From assembly GCF_000955975.1 (NCBI RefSeq), contig NZ_JYJF01000001.1:248001-312000 (forward strand): 64,000 nucleotides of DNA, given 5' to 3'. The position numbers and the translations under genes were made by a program. Shown in pieces: positions 33,675 to 42,069 of the stretch. Each line of letters starts with the position of its first letter. Position 1 is the first letter of the stretch. Under the pieces are notes generated by a model. That model worked only from the letters and a program-made list of their open reading frames with translations, did not search any database and was not told the DNA's origin. Source of the stretch: Saccharothrix sp. ST-888. GTDB taxonomy: Bacteria; Actinomycetota; Actinomycetes; Streptomycetales; Streptomycetaceae.

Positions 33675-33703
33675 TTGACAGCCGAGTGGTCCAGACCAAC
33701 CAT
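33675..33703 (+). promoter_or_regulatory. Chitinase promoter with DasR-like operator (dre)
   Basis: TTGACA (33675-33680), a 17-nt spacer and AACCAT (33698-33703) form a good promoter. Between the boxes lies AGTGGTCCAGACCAAC (33685-33700); its core TGGTC-CA-GACCA differs at one base from the DasR consensus TGGTCTAGACCA. DasR represses chitinolytic genes until glucosamine-6-phosphate accumulates. Confidence 0.75.
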
Positions 33704-33864
33704 AGGCGGTGTAGTTCCGACCGGGATGCACTGTGGGGGTGTGAACACCGGCCGGCTGTGCGCTGTTTCCCGCACGCCGTACCACCCCTGCTGGGCCCGC
33801 GTCAGGCACCGTCATGCCCATGTCCGGGCGAACGGTCTTCACCTTCACGTCTGTTGGAGCATCC

Positions 33865-35634
33865 ATGCGCCTGCACAGATCCATCCGTGCGCTACTGGCC
33901 GGCGGCGCCGCCCTGGCCACCTCGGTCGGGCTGACCGTCATGGGCGGCACCGCCGCCCACGCTGTCACCCCGGCCGCAACCCCGCTGCCGCAGCACGTCT
34001 TCGCCCCGTACTTCGAGGCGTGGACCGGCCAGAGCCCGGCAGCGCTGGCGAGCCAGTCCGGTGCCAAGTACCTGACCATGGCGTTCATCCAGACTGCGAG
34101 CAAGGGCACCTGCACGCCGTACTGGAACGGCGACACCGGAATGCCCGTCTCCTCGGCCCAGTTCGGCGCGGACATCGCCACCATCCGGGCGGCGGGCGGC
34201 GATGTGATCCCGTCCTTCGGCGGCTACACGGCCGACAACACCGGCACCGAACTCGCCGACAGCTGCACCGACGTGAACGCGATCGCCAGTGCCTTCGAGT
34301 CCGTCATCACCACGTACGGCATCAGCCGGATCGACCTCGACGTCGAGGACAACTCGCTGACCAACACCGCCGGGATCGACCGCCGCAACAAGGCGATCAA
34401 GCTGGTCGAGGACTGGGCCACCGCCAACGGCCGCAGCATCCAGTTCTCCTACACCCTGCCGACCACCACCGGCGGGCTGGCCGACAGCGGACTCGACGTA
34501 CTGAAGAACGCCGTGCAGAACAACGCACGGATCGACGTCGTCAACATCATGACGTTCGACTACTACGACAACGCCTCGCACAACATGGGCAACGACACCC
34601 AGAACGCGGCGACCGGCCTCTACAACCAGCTCGCCAAGCTCGACCCGGGCAGGACGGCCGCGCAGCTGTGGGGCTCCATCGGGGTCACCGACATGCTCGG
34701 GATCGACGACTTCGGCGCGGCCGAGACCTTCACCGTCGCCGACGCCGGCAACGTCTACGACTGGGCCGTCGGCAAGGGCATCAACACCCTCTCGTTCTGG
34801 GCACTGCAGCGCGACAACGGCGGCTGCGTCGGCACGGCGGGCAGTGACAGCTGCTCCGGGATCAGCCAGAACACCTGGGACTTCACCCACGTCTTCGAGC
34901 CGTTCAGCGGTGGTGGCAGCGGACCCGGTCCGGTCACCGACGACTTCTCGGTGAGCGCCTCCCCCGCCGCCGGTTCGGTCCCGCCGGGCAGCAGCCTGCG
35001 CAGCAGCATCGCGACCGCCGTCACGGCGGGCTCGGCGCAGCCCGTCGCCCTCAGCGTGAGCGGTGCGCCCGCCGGGGTCACCGCCGCCGTCAGCCCCGGA
35101 TCGGTGAACGCCGGGGGCAGCGCGACGCTGAACATCTCCACCACCTCCGCCGCGGCACCCGGGACCTACCCGCTCACCGTCACCGGCAGCGCGACCTCGG
35201 GCAGCCACAGCACCACCTACACGCTGACCGTGACCGGATCCGGCGGCGGAGCGAAGTCCCTGGCCAACGGCGGCCTCGAGAGCGGCAGCCTCAGCCCGTG
35301 GACCTGCCAGAGCGGTGGCGCCGTGGTCACCACCCCGGTGCACTCCGGCAGTTACGCGCTGTCGGCGGCGGCCGGTCCGAGCCGGACCGGCGAGTGCGAC
35401 CAGACCGTCACGCTGGCCCCCAACACCAACTACACGCTGACCGGCTGGGTGCAGGGCAACTACGCCTACCTCGGCGTCAACGGCGGTGCCACCGCGAGCA
35501 CCTGGGCCTCGGCGAGCGGCTGGACCAAGCTGACCGTCCCGTTCACCACCGGCGCCAACGGCACGGTGACCGTCTACCTGCACGGCTGGTACGGCCAGGG
35601 CGACGTCTACGGCGACGACTTCTCGATCGCCTGA
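33865..35634 (+). CDS. Secreted multidomain GH18 chitinase
   Basis: The protein has 589 residues from the ATG at 33865 (GGAG upstream). A Sec signal (to about residue 34) precedes a GH18 catalytic domain (about 45-350) with 'VIPSFGGYT' and the catalytic 'IDLDVED' motif (D-x-D-x-E). An Ig-like domain (about 358-460, 'VTAAVSPGSVNAGGSATLNI') and a C-terminal jelly-roll CBM-like domain (about 468-589, 'NGGLESGSLSPWTCQSG') follow, joined by Gly/Ser linkers. It should hydrolyse chitin outside the cell. Its DasR-like site implies induction by chitin breakdown. Confidence 0.9.
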   Translation: MRLHRSIRALLAGGAALATSVGLTVMGGTAAHAVTPAATPLPQHVFAPYFEAWTGQSPAALASQSGAKYLTMAFIQTASKGTCTPYWNGDTGMPVSSAQFGADIATIRAAGGDVIPSFGGYTADNTGTELADSCTDVNAIASAFESVITTYGISRIDLDVEDNSLTNTAGIDRRNKAIKLVEDWATANGRSIQFSYTLPTTTGGLADSGLDVLKNAVQNNARIDVVNIMTFDYYDNASHNMGNDTQNAATGLYNQLAKLDPGRTAAQLWGSIGVTDMLGIDDFGAAETFTVADAGNVYDWAVGKGINTLSFWALQRDNGGCVGTAGSDSCSGISQNTWDFTHVFEPFSGGGSGPGPVTDDFSVSASPAAGSVPPGSSLRSSIATAVTAGSAQPVALSVSGAPAGVTAAVSPGSVNAGGSATLNISTTSAAAPGTYPLTVTGSATSGSHSTTYTLTVTGSGGGAKSLANGGLESGSLSPWTCQSGGAVVTTPVHSGSYALSAAAGPSRTGECDQTVTLAPNTNYTLTGWVQGNYAYLGVNGGATASTWASASGWTKLTVPFTTGANGTVTVYLHGWYGQGDVYGDDFSIA

Positions 35635-35656
35635 CCGCACCACCACCCCGGGCCAC

Positions 35657-35701
35657 GGGGCGCTGATCGGCCGACCGCACACACGGCCGGATCAGCGCCC
35701 C
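35657..35701. terminator. Bidirectional hairpin between chitinase and MFS genes
   Basis: GGGGCGCTGATC-GGCCG pairs with CGGCC-GGATCAGCGCCCC (17 bp with one bulge) between convergent genes. Confidence 0.8.
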
Positions 35702-35827
35702 GCGCGCCGCTCCGGCATCCCGGACGCTGGACACCAGCGGCCGGACGCCCGCGCAGGCCCCCGGCCGGGCAGCCCCCGGTGACCACTGGTGAGAACGCCC
35801 GTGGCAGCACAATAGATTGATGATGTA

Positions 35828-37141
35828 TCAGATTTCCCTGCGCCACGGACGGCAGAGCGTGGTGAAGGTGACGACGGCGAGCACCGCGCAGCCCAGCACC
35901 ACGGCACCGAGCAGCGTCGCCGAGGGGCTGCCTCCCGCGCTGCTGAGCGGGGCGACGATCGCGCCGCACAGGAAGGTGCCGGTGCCGATCAGTGCGGAGG
36001 CCGACCCTGCGGCGTGCGGGGCCATGGTCAGCGCCTGCGCCGCGGAGTTGGGCAGCACGATGCCCATGCTCGCCATCAGCAGGAAGAGCGCGGGCCAGAC
36101 CCCGGGCAGGCCCGGGTGCCAGACGGTGGTGACGAGGACGACCGCGGCTCCCGCGATCCCGGCGCCGCCCAGACCGATCAGCATCAGGGTGGGCGCCGGG
36201 AGCTTCTGGATCAGCAGTCGGCCGTTGAGCTGGGTGAAGCCCACCACCGCAATGGAGTTGGTGGCGAAGACCAGGCTGTACAGCTGCGGCGAGATGGCGT
36301 ACTCGGTCTGCAGCACCGAGGAGGAGCCGCTGACGTAGGCGAAGAGCGCGCCGAAGCCGAAGGTGCTGGTGAGCGTGTAGCCGAGGAAGCGCCGGTCGCG
36401 CAGCAGGTCGCCGATGGCGTGGACGGTGCTGCCGATGCCGTCGGCGTGGCGCCGCCCGGGCGGCAGCGACTCGCGCAGCGCGAGCCTGGCGCCGACGGTG
36501 AGCAGCGCACCGAGCAGGGCGAGGGCGACGAAGGTGCCGCGCCAGGAGGTGAGGTGCAGCAGCTGGGCGCCGAGGACGGGTGCGAGGATCGGAGCGAGCC
36601 CGGATATCACGCCCAGTGAGGCCATGAAGCGGATCATCGCCACGCCCTCGTACCGGTCGCGGGCGATGGCACGGGCGATCACCAGACCGGCGGCCCCGGC
36701 GAAGCCCTGCAGGCAGCGTCCGGCGATCAGCAGCGGGACCGAGCCGGCCAGCGCGCAGACCACGGTGGCCAGGGTGTAGAGGGTCATGCCGACGAGCAGC
36801 GGGGACCGGCGGCCGAGCCGGTCGCTGAGCGGACCGAACAGGAGCTGGCCGAAGGCCATGCCGAACATCGAGCCGGTGAGGGTGAGTTGGGCGGTGGCCG
36901 CGGTGGACCCGAGGTCGGTGGTCAGGGTTGGCAGCGCGGGCAGGTAGAGGTCCGTGGTGAGCGGGCCCAGTGCGGCCAGGCCGCCGAGCACGGCCACGGT
37001 GGCGCGGCTCGGCGGTCCGCCCTGGGGCTCGGTCAGGACGGTCTTGCTCGCGGCGGTGGCGGCAGCGTCGGACGGCTGGTCACCGGTGGCGGCCGTGTCG
37101 GACGACTGGTCACCGGTGGCGCCCAGGGTCGGGCCTGGCAT
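35828..37141 (-). CDS. Bcr/CflA family MFS drug exporter
   Basis: The protein has 437 residues from the ATG at 37141 behind GAGGAG. It has 12 hydrophobic helices, the motif-A loop 'FGPLSDRLGRRSPLLVG' (about 105-121) and the family phrase 'DLYLPALPTLTTDL' in helix 1. Bcr/CflA members export drugs, dipeptides or sulfonamides. The cytoplasmic N-terminus has an imperfect duplication 'ATGDQ(S/P)SD(T/A)A'. Confidence 0.87.
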   Translation of the reverse strand: MPGPTLGATGDQSSDTAATGDQPSDAAATAASKTVLTEPQGGPPSRATVAVLGGLAALGPLTTDLYLPALPTLTTDLGSTAATAQLTLTGSMFGMAFGQLLFGPLSDRLGRRSPLLVGMTLYTLATVVCALAGSVPLLIAGRCLQGFAGAAGLVIARAIARDRYEGVAMIRFMASLGVISGLAPILAPVLGAQLLHLTSWRGTFVALALLGALLTVGARLALRESLPPGRRHADGIGSTVHAIGDLLRDRRFLGYTLTSTFGFGALFAYVSGSSSVLQTEYAISPQLYSLVFATNSIAVVGFTQLNGRLLIQKLPAPTLMLIGLGGAGIAGAAVVLVTTVWHPGLPGVWPALFLLMASMGIVLPNSAAQALTMAPHAAGSASALIGTGTFLCGAIVAPLSSAGGSPSATLLGAVVLGCAVLAVVTFTTLCRPWRREI

Positions 37142-37294
37142 GGGGCTCCTCTGCGGGTTGGTCGGGTACGTCCGTCCTACCGCAGCGGGCGGGTCCTCCG
37201 ATACCCGGACCCGATACTGTTCCCAGTCGCACTCTGCCAAGTCCCGCCCTGCCGGGCCGTACTGTGTCAGGTCGCACCGCTCTGGGCCGCCCGG

Positions 37295-37753
37295 TCAGCC
37301 GGCGGTGCCGCCCGCCTTGCGGGCCGCGATCACGACCGCGTTGTCCTGCCAGCCGTACAGCTCGTTGCCGACCAGGGCGACGTTGTAGTAGCCGCACCGG
37401 GCGGTGGCCTTGGCGGGGATGTCACCGGGGAACCAGGACGCCTTGAGGTGCACCGCACCCTGGGGGGTGCCCTTGCTGCATCCCTCGGGCAGCTTCCGGT
37501 CCGGGAGGGAGGCCTTCAGCAGCCGGTCGTCGCCGGTGGTGGACATCAGGTACGACACCTTGGTCGCGTCGTCCGGCAGCCAACCGGGCACGGACTCGCG
37601 AGCGGCCTTGGCAGCGCTGCCGGTGGCGTACGTGGCGGCCTCGCGATGCCTGCTCTCCAGGAGGTCGGCGGTCTTCGGGACCATCGCGACAGCCCCGAGC
37701 GCCACCCCTCCGACAGCCACGACGCCCGCGAAGGCCCTGCCCGCGTTACCCAT
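37295..37753 (-). CDS. Hypothetical membrane-anchored protein
   Basis: The protein has 152 residues from the ATG at 37753 (an in-frame ATG at 37798 would add a charged 15-residue head). It has one N-terminal hydrophobic segment ('AFAGVVAVGGVALGAVAM') that may be an uncleaved signal anchor, and an extracellular domain with two Cys ('EGCSKGT', 'ARCGYYN') likely disulfide-bonded. I recognise no family. Confidence 0.6.
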   Translation of the reverse strand: MGNAGRAFAGVVAVGGVALGAVAMVPKTADLLESRHREAATYATGSAAKAARESVPGWLPDDATKVSYLMSTTGDDRLLKASLPDRKLPEGCSKGTPQGAVHLKASWFPGDIPAKATARCGYYNVALVGNELYGWQDNAVVIAARKAGGTAG

Positions 37754-37972
37754 GATGACGACCCTCGGCTCTCGTTCCGGCCTGCGCTTCCCCTCCATCC
37801 TGACGGCTGGTAACGCGCCCGGCGATAGGCACCAGGTACCGAACGCCCTCCACCCACGGGCGTACCCGCCCGTGAGACGACCCGCCGGTCGGCCCCCCGG
37901 CTCCGGTACCAGGGTCCTGCACCGGGGTCCGGCCTGGTTCCGGTAGCAGGGTCCGGTACAGCGGACGGCGCC

Positions 37973-38088
37973 TCAGGCAGCGGGCCGGAACTCGTGGACG
38001 ACCTCGATCGGGCCGACGATGTGCCGGTTGAACTCGGGCAGTTCCTCCGCTTTTCGGTCAGGGCCTGCACCCGTGGGCCGACCCTGCG
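37973..38088 (-). pseudogene. Possible C-terminal gene fragment
   Basis: Immediately after the acyl-CoA dehydrogenase gene, one minus-strand frame reads like a protein end ('AEELPEFNRHIVGPIEVVHEFRPAA' split over 37973-38047) but has no start codon. It may be a relic of a small monooxygenase-like or NTF2-like gene. Identity is uncertain. Confidence 0.25.
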
Positions 38089-39270
38089 TCAGCGGTAGGC
38101 CGACTCGCCGGTGATCGCCTCGCCGAGCACCAGGGTGTGGATCTCCGCGGTGCCCTCGTACGTCAGCACGGACTCCAGGTTGTTGGCGTGCCGGAGCACC
38201 GGGTACTCGACGGTGATGCCGTTGGCGCCCAGGATGGTCCGGGCGCTGCGGGCGATCTCCAGTGCGGTGCGGACGTTGTTGAGCTTGCCGAAGCTGATGT
38301 GCGCCGGCCGGCACTGCCCGGCGTCCTTGAGGCGGCCGATCCGGACCGCGACCAGGTACGCCTTCTCGACCTCCAGCATCATCTCGACCAGCTTCTGCTG
38401 GGTGAGTTGGAAGCCCGCGATGGGCCGCTCGAACTGGATCCGGCTCTTCGCGTAGTCCAGCGCGGTGGTGTAGCAGTCGCGGGCCGCGCCGACGGTGCCC
38501 CAGAGGATGCCGTACCGGGCCTCGCCGAGGGAGGAGAGCGGGCCGCGCAGCCCCTGCACCCCGGGCAGCACCGCGTCGGCGGGCAACACCACCTCGTCCA
38601 GTACCAGTTCGCTGGTGACCGAGGCGCGCAGCGAGAGCTTGCCGTGCACGTCGGTGGCGGTGAACCCGGGGGTGCCCTGCGGGACCAGGAAGCCCCGGAC
38701 ACCCTCCTCGGTCTGCGCCCAGACGACGGCGACGTCCGAGATGCTGCCGTTGGTGATCCACATCTTGCTGCCGGAGAGCACCCAGTCGGTGCCCTTGCGG
38801 CGGGCCCGGGTGCGCATGTTGGCGGGGTCGGAGCCGAAGTCCGGTTCGGTGAGCCCGAAGCAGCCGATCGCCCGGCCGGCGGCCAGGTCCGGCAGCCACT
38901 GCTGCTTCTGCTCCTCCGAGCCGAAGGCGTGGATGGAGCGCATGGCGAGCGAGCCCTGGACGGAGACGAAGCTGCGCAGTCCCGAGTCGGCGGCCTCCAG
39001 CTCCATGCAGGCGACGCCGTACGCGACCGCCGAGGAGCCGGTGCAGCCGTAGCCGTCCAGATGCATTCCGAGGACGCCCAGGCGGCCCAGTTCGGGGGCG
39101 AGTTCACGGGCCGGGAAGACCCCGCGTTCGAACCAGTCGCCCACGTAGGGGCGGATCTGCTCGTCGGCGAACTTCCGTACGGTGTCCCGGATCAGCCGTT
39201 CCTCGTCGGTCAGCAGCTCCCCCACGGCGAGCAGGTCGGCCGGGTCGAGGCGGGCAGGGGTCGTTGCCAT
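38089..39270 (-). CDS. Acyl-CoA dehydrogenase, glutaryl-CoA dehydrogenase-like
   Basis: The protein has 393 residues. The FAD/substrate motifs 'IGCFGLTEPDFGSDPANM' (about 135-152), 'KMWITNGSISDVAVVWAQ' and the catalytic Glu in 'LTYEGTAEIHTLVLGEAITG' near the end follow the glutaryl-CoA dehydrogenase pattern. The enzyme would oxidise and decarboxylate glutaryl-CoA to crotonyl-CoA in lysine/tryptophan breakdown. It is monocistronic here; crotonase-family genes occur at 60.8-62.8 kb but are not linked. Confidence 0.88.
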   Translation of the reverse strand: MATTPARLDPADLLAVGELLTDEERLIRDTVRKFADEQIRPYVGDWFERGVFPARELAPELGRLGVLGMHLDGYGCTGSSAVAYGVACMELEAADSGLRSFVSVQGSLAMRSIHAFGSEEQKQQWLPDLAAGRAIGCFGLTEPDFGSDPANMRTRARRKGTDWVLSGSKMWITNGSISDVAVVWAQTEEGVRGFLVPQGTPGFTATDVHGKLSLRASVTSELVLDEVVLPADAVLPGVQGLRGPLSSLGEARYGILWGTVGAARDCYTTALDYAKSRIQFERPIAGFQLTQQKLVEMMLEVEKAYLVAVRIGRLKDAGQCRPAHISFGKLNNVRTALEIARSARTILGANGITVEYPVLRHANNLESVLTYEGTAEIHTLVLGEAITGESAYR

Positions 39271-39446
39271 TCGGGCTCCTCGGGACGGTGCGGCGGGCGC
39301 GGCGGGGTGGGCCACGGCGACGAGTATCGCGTACGGGGACGCGGGTGGGGTACGAGACGCTGCCCACACCGCCGTCTTCCGTCACCGACCGTTCCGGTAC
39401 AGCATCTTGACGCGGCCACGCCCGACTGGTTCGCTTCCTTTCCCTG

Positions 39447-39466
39447 TCAGGAAACTTTCCTAATGT
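39447..39466 (+). promoter_or_regulatory. CsnR-like palindromic operator overlapping a -10 box
   Basis: TCAGGAAACTTTCCTAA (39447-39463) is one mismatch from a perfect TTAGGAAA-C-TTTCCTAA palindrome and resembles the operator of CsnR (ROK-family chitosanase repressor). TAATGT (39461-39466) can serve as the -10. Confidence 0.6.
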
Positions 39467-39490
39467 GTCGGACTCCCGGGATGGTGACCC

Positions 39491-40498
39491 ATGCGTTCGC
39501 GAACCCTGCTCCGCCCGCTCCTCACCCTCGCGACCACGGCCGCGCTGGCCGGCGGCGCTCTCGCCCTCGCGCCGGTCGGATCGGCTGCGACACCGGCGGC
39601 CGCCACCGATCCGGTCGGCCTCAACGCCCCCTACGAGTACCTGGGTTGGGGAAGCCCGCAGAAGCCGACCGAAGTGATGGCGGCGACCGGCGTCAAGCAG
39701 TTCACGCTCGCCTTCATGCTCAGCGACGGCGGCTGCAATCCCAAGTGGGACGGCACCCGGGCGCTCACCGGCGGCAGCGACCAGAGTGCCGTCAACGGCA
39801 TCCGGTCGGCCGGCGGCGACGTGGTGGTCTCCTTCGGCGGCTGGAGCGGTAACAAGCTGGGCGAGAAGTGCGGTTCGGCGAGCGCACTGGCGGCGGCCTA
39901 CCAGAAGGTCGTCGACGCCTACCGGCTCAAGGCGATCGACATCGACATCGAGAACACCGAGGTCTCCAACGGGACCGTGCGGCAGCGGGTGGTCGACGCG
40001 CTCAAGAAGGTCAAGTCCGCCAACCCCGGCCTCAAGGAGTACGTCACCTTCGGCACCACCCCGACCGGACCCGACTCCGACGGGCTCGACCTGATCAGGA
40101 AGGGCGCGGCGGCCGGGCTGGCGGTGGACGGCTGGACCATCATGCCGTTCGACTTCGGCAGCCACAGCGGCTCGATGGGCACGGTCACCACGAAGGCGGC
40201 GGACGGCCTGAAGAGCGCCGTGGCGAGCGCCTACGGGTACGACTCCGCCACCGCCTACCGGCACATCGGGATCTCGTCCATGAACGGGAAGACGGACGAG
40301 GCCGACGAGACCCTCTCCACGGGCGACTTCACGACCATCTACGACTACGCGACCGCCCACCATCTGGCCCGGTTCACCTTCTGGGCCGTCAACCGCGACC
40401 GCGCCTGCGCCTCCGGCACCTCCGCGGGCGACTCGTGCAGCGGGATCGGTCAGTCGCCGTACGCCTTCACGAAGATCGTCGCCAAGTACCACGGCTGA
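39491..40498 (+). CDS. Secreted GH18 family glycoside hydrolase
   Basis: The protein has 335 residues. A signal peptide ('AALAGGALALAPVGSAAT') is followed by one GH18 catalytic domain with 'VVVSFGGWSGN' and 'IDIDIENTEV' (D-x-D-x-E, catalytic Glu about residue 157). Unlike the 33.9-kb chitinase it has no accessory domain. Its operator is CsnR-like rather than DasR-like, so it may respond to chitosan or glucosamine oligomers. The substrate may be chitin or partly deacetylated chitin. Confidence 0.88.
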   Translation: MRSRTLLRPLLTLATTAALAGGALALAPVGSAATPAAATDPVGLNAPYEYLGWGSPQKPTEVMAATGVKQFTLAFMLSDGGCNPKWDGTRALTGGSDQSAVNGIRSAGGDVVVSFGGWSGNKLGEKCGSASALAAAYQKVVDAYRLKAIDIDIENTEVSNGTVRQRVVDALKKVKSANPGLKEYVTFGTTPTGPDSDGLDLIRKGAAAGLAVDGWTIMPFDFGSHSGSMGTVTTKAADGLKSAVASAYGYDSATAYRHIGISSMNGKTDEADETLSTGDFTTIYDYATAHHLARFTFWAVNRDRACASGTSAGDSCSGIGQSPYAFTKIVAKYHG

Positions 40499-40504
40499 GC
40501 GCCG

Positions 40505-40540
40505 GCTCGGGCCGGTGACCGCACGGCCACCGGCCCGAGC
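40505..40540. terminator. Hairpin between GH18 gene and TfoX-like gene
   Basis: A 13-bp perfect stem GCTCGGGCCGGTG/CACCGGCCCGAGC closes a 10-nt loop between convergent genes. Confidence 0.85.
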
Positions 40541-40556
40541 TCGGCCGCCCTCGCGT

Positions 40557-40907
40557 TCAGCGCGGGGCGCCGAGGGCCGCCTCGGCGAAGTTCTCCCAGT
40601 GCCCGGCCGAGGCGAGCGGGATGCACACCCAGTCCCGCATCGGACGGCCGCCCGCCGGGTCGAAGAGGTGCGCCCCCGGCAGGTGCAGCGCCTCGGCGTG
40701 CGCGGACGTGTCACGGCCCAACCTGCAGACCAGTTCGCCCTGGTGAAGGCCGGCGAAGGCCTTGCCGCCGGCGTCCTTCAGGCACGGCATGCCGAACATC
40801 TGGGAGCGCATGGCTCCGTGCGGTACGAGCCCCTCGGCGATCTCCTCGTAGCGGGCCGCCGGGTCGGTCACGTCGGTTGCGTCGGTTGCATCGGTTGCGT
40901 CGGTCAT
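40557..40907 (-). CDS. TfoX/Sxy N-terminal-domain family protein
   Basis: The protein has 116 residues from the ATG at 40907. The small alpha/beta domain 'GAMRSQMFGMPCLKDAGGKAF' and 'LVCRLGRDTSAHAEAL', closing with 'RPMRDWVCIPLASAGHWENF', matches the stand-alone TfoX-N group of actinobacteria. The function is unknown and not tied to competence here. The first ~16 residues are the tandem repeat TDATDATDATDVTD, encoded by a ~9-bp DNA repeat. Confidence 0.75.
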   Translation of the reverse strand: MTDATDATDATDVTDPAARYEEIAEGLVPHGAMRSQMFGMPCLKDAGGKAFAGLHQGELVCRLGRDTSAHAEALHLPGAHLFDPAGGRPMRDWVCIPLASAGHWENFAEAALGAPR

Positions 40908-41039
40908 GCCGCCATGCTGCACCGCGCGGGCCCGCTCTGCCTCACGTCACGGCCGAAACCCGGCCGGGCACCCCCGGTCGGCTTTCGGCCGCGCATGGAT
41001 CTTGAGTCGACGGGGGTCGATAGGTAAGGATTGGAGTCC

Positions 41040-41960
41040 GTGACCACCACCGTACAGAGCACCGCACAGACACCGTCGGACGCACCGCTGCCCACCGCAC
41101 CGCTGCCCACCGAGTCGCTTCCCATCGCGCCGCTGACCGTTGCCACCGCGCAGGCCGCGCTCGCCCCGCTCGACGTGGCGGCGAACGCCGCCACCGCCGC
41201 CGCCCTGGTCCGCCGCGCCGCCGACGAGGGCGCGCAGCTGCTGCTGCTCGCCGAGTTGTTCCTCACCGGCTACGAGCTCGCCGGTATCGCCGCCGACCCC
41301 GACCGGCTCACCGTCGCACCCGACGACCCGCGTCTGGACCCGCTCGCCGCAGCCTGCGCACAGACCGGTGTCCCCGTCGTGGTGGGCGCACCGGTACGGG
41401 CCGCGGACACCGGTCTGCTGCACATCGCGGCCCTGGTCCTGGACGGCTCGGGAGCCCTGGCCACCGTCTACCGCAAGCAGTTCACCACGCCCAACGAGCG
41501 CGCGGCGGGCTTCGCGCCCAGCGAGGGCGGCGGCTGCACGGTCCGGCTCCGCGACTGGCGGCTCGGCCTGGGCATCTGCTGGGACTCCGGCTTCCCCGAG
41601 CACGCCCGTGCCGCCGCGCTCGACGGTGCCCACGCCTACCTGGTCGGCGCACTCTTCGGTACGGGCTCCGGCGCGCGCCAGGTCCGCACGCTCTTCCCCG
41701 CCCGCGCCATGGACAACACCCTCTACACCGTGCTGGCCAACCACATCGGCCCCTCGGGCCCGTACGTCGGCTGGGGCCACAGTGCCGTCTGGGGCCCGGA
41801 CGGCACCCTGCTCGCCGACGCGGGCGAAGCCGACCCCGGCCTGGCCACCACCACCCTGGACCCTGAGGTGCTGGCCCGCGCCCGCGCCGAGGACCCGGTC
41901 CTGGTCCAGCCCCCGCTGCACGCCCCGCCCGCCCGCCGCAGCTCCGCCGTACTCGGCTGA
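41040..41960 (+). CDS. Carbon-nitrogen hydrolase (nitrilase superfamily)
   Basis: The protein has 306 residues from a GTG at 41040; a TTG at 41031 is also in frame. The catalytic triad is visible: Glu in 'LLAELFLTGYE', Lys in 'TVYRKQFTTP', Cys in 'LGICWDSGFPEHAR'. It is soluble and likely an amidase acting on small C-N bonds; the substrate is unknown. The first ~35 residues are a Pro/Leu/Thr repeat (PLPTAPLPTESLPIAPL), not part of the fold. Confidence 0.85.
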   Translation: MTTTVQSTAQTPSDAPLPTAPLPTESLPIAPLTVATAQAALAPLDVAANAATAAALVRRAADEGAQLLLLAELFLTGYELAGIAADPDRLTVAPDDPRLDPLAAACAQTGVPVVVGAPVRAADTGLLHIAALVLDGSGALATVYRKQFTTPNERAAGFAPSEGGGCTVRLRDWRLGLGICWDSGFPEHARAAALDGAHAYLVGALFGTGSGARQVRTLFPARAMDNTLYTVLANHIGPSGPYVGWGHSAVWGPDGTLLADAGEADPGLATTTLDPEVLARARAEDPVLVQPPLHAPPARRSSAVLG

Positions 41961-42069
41961 CCGGGCGCTCTCCACACGCCCGGGGAACCCGCGGCAGGCT
42001 CCCGGAAATACCTGGGGCCGCCCGGGAGCTCTGATGATCAGATGTCGGCAATCAGGGAGGTGTCGCACC

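Noticed and set aside
39491..40498. Chitosanase assignment suggested by the CsnR-like operator
   Set aside because: The catalytic domain has the GH18 D-x-D-x-E motif, so it was kept as a GH18 hydrolase rather than a GH46-type chitosanase.
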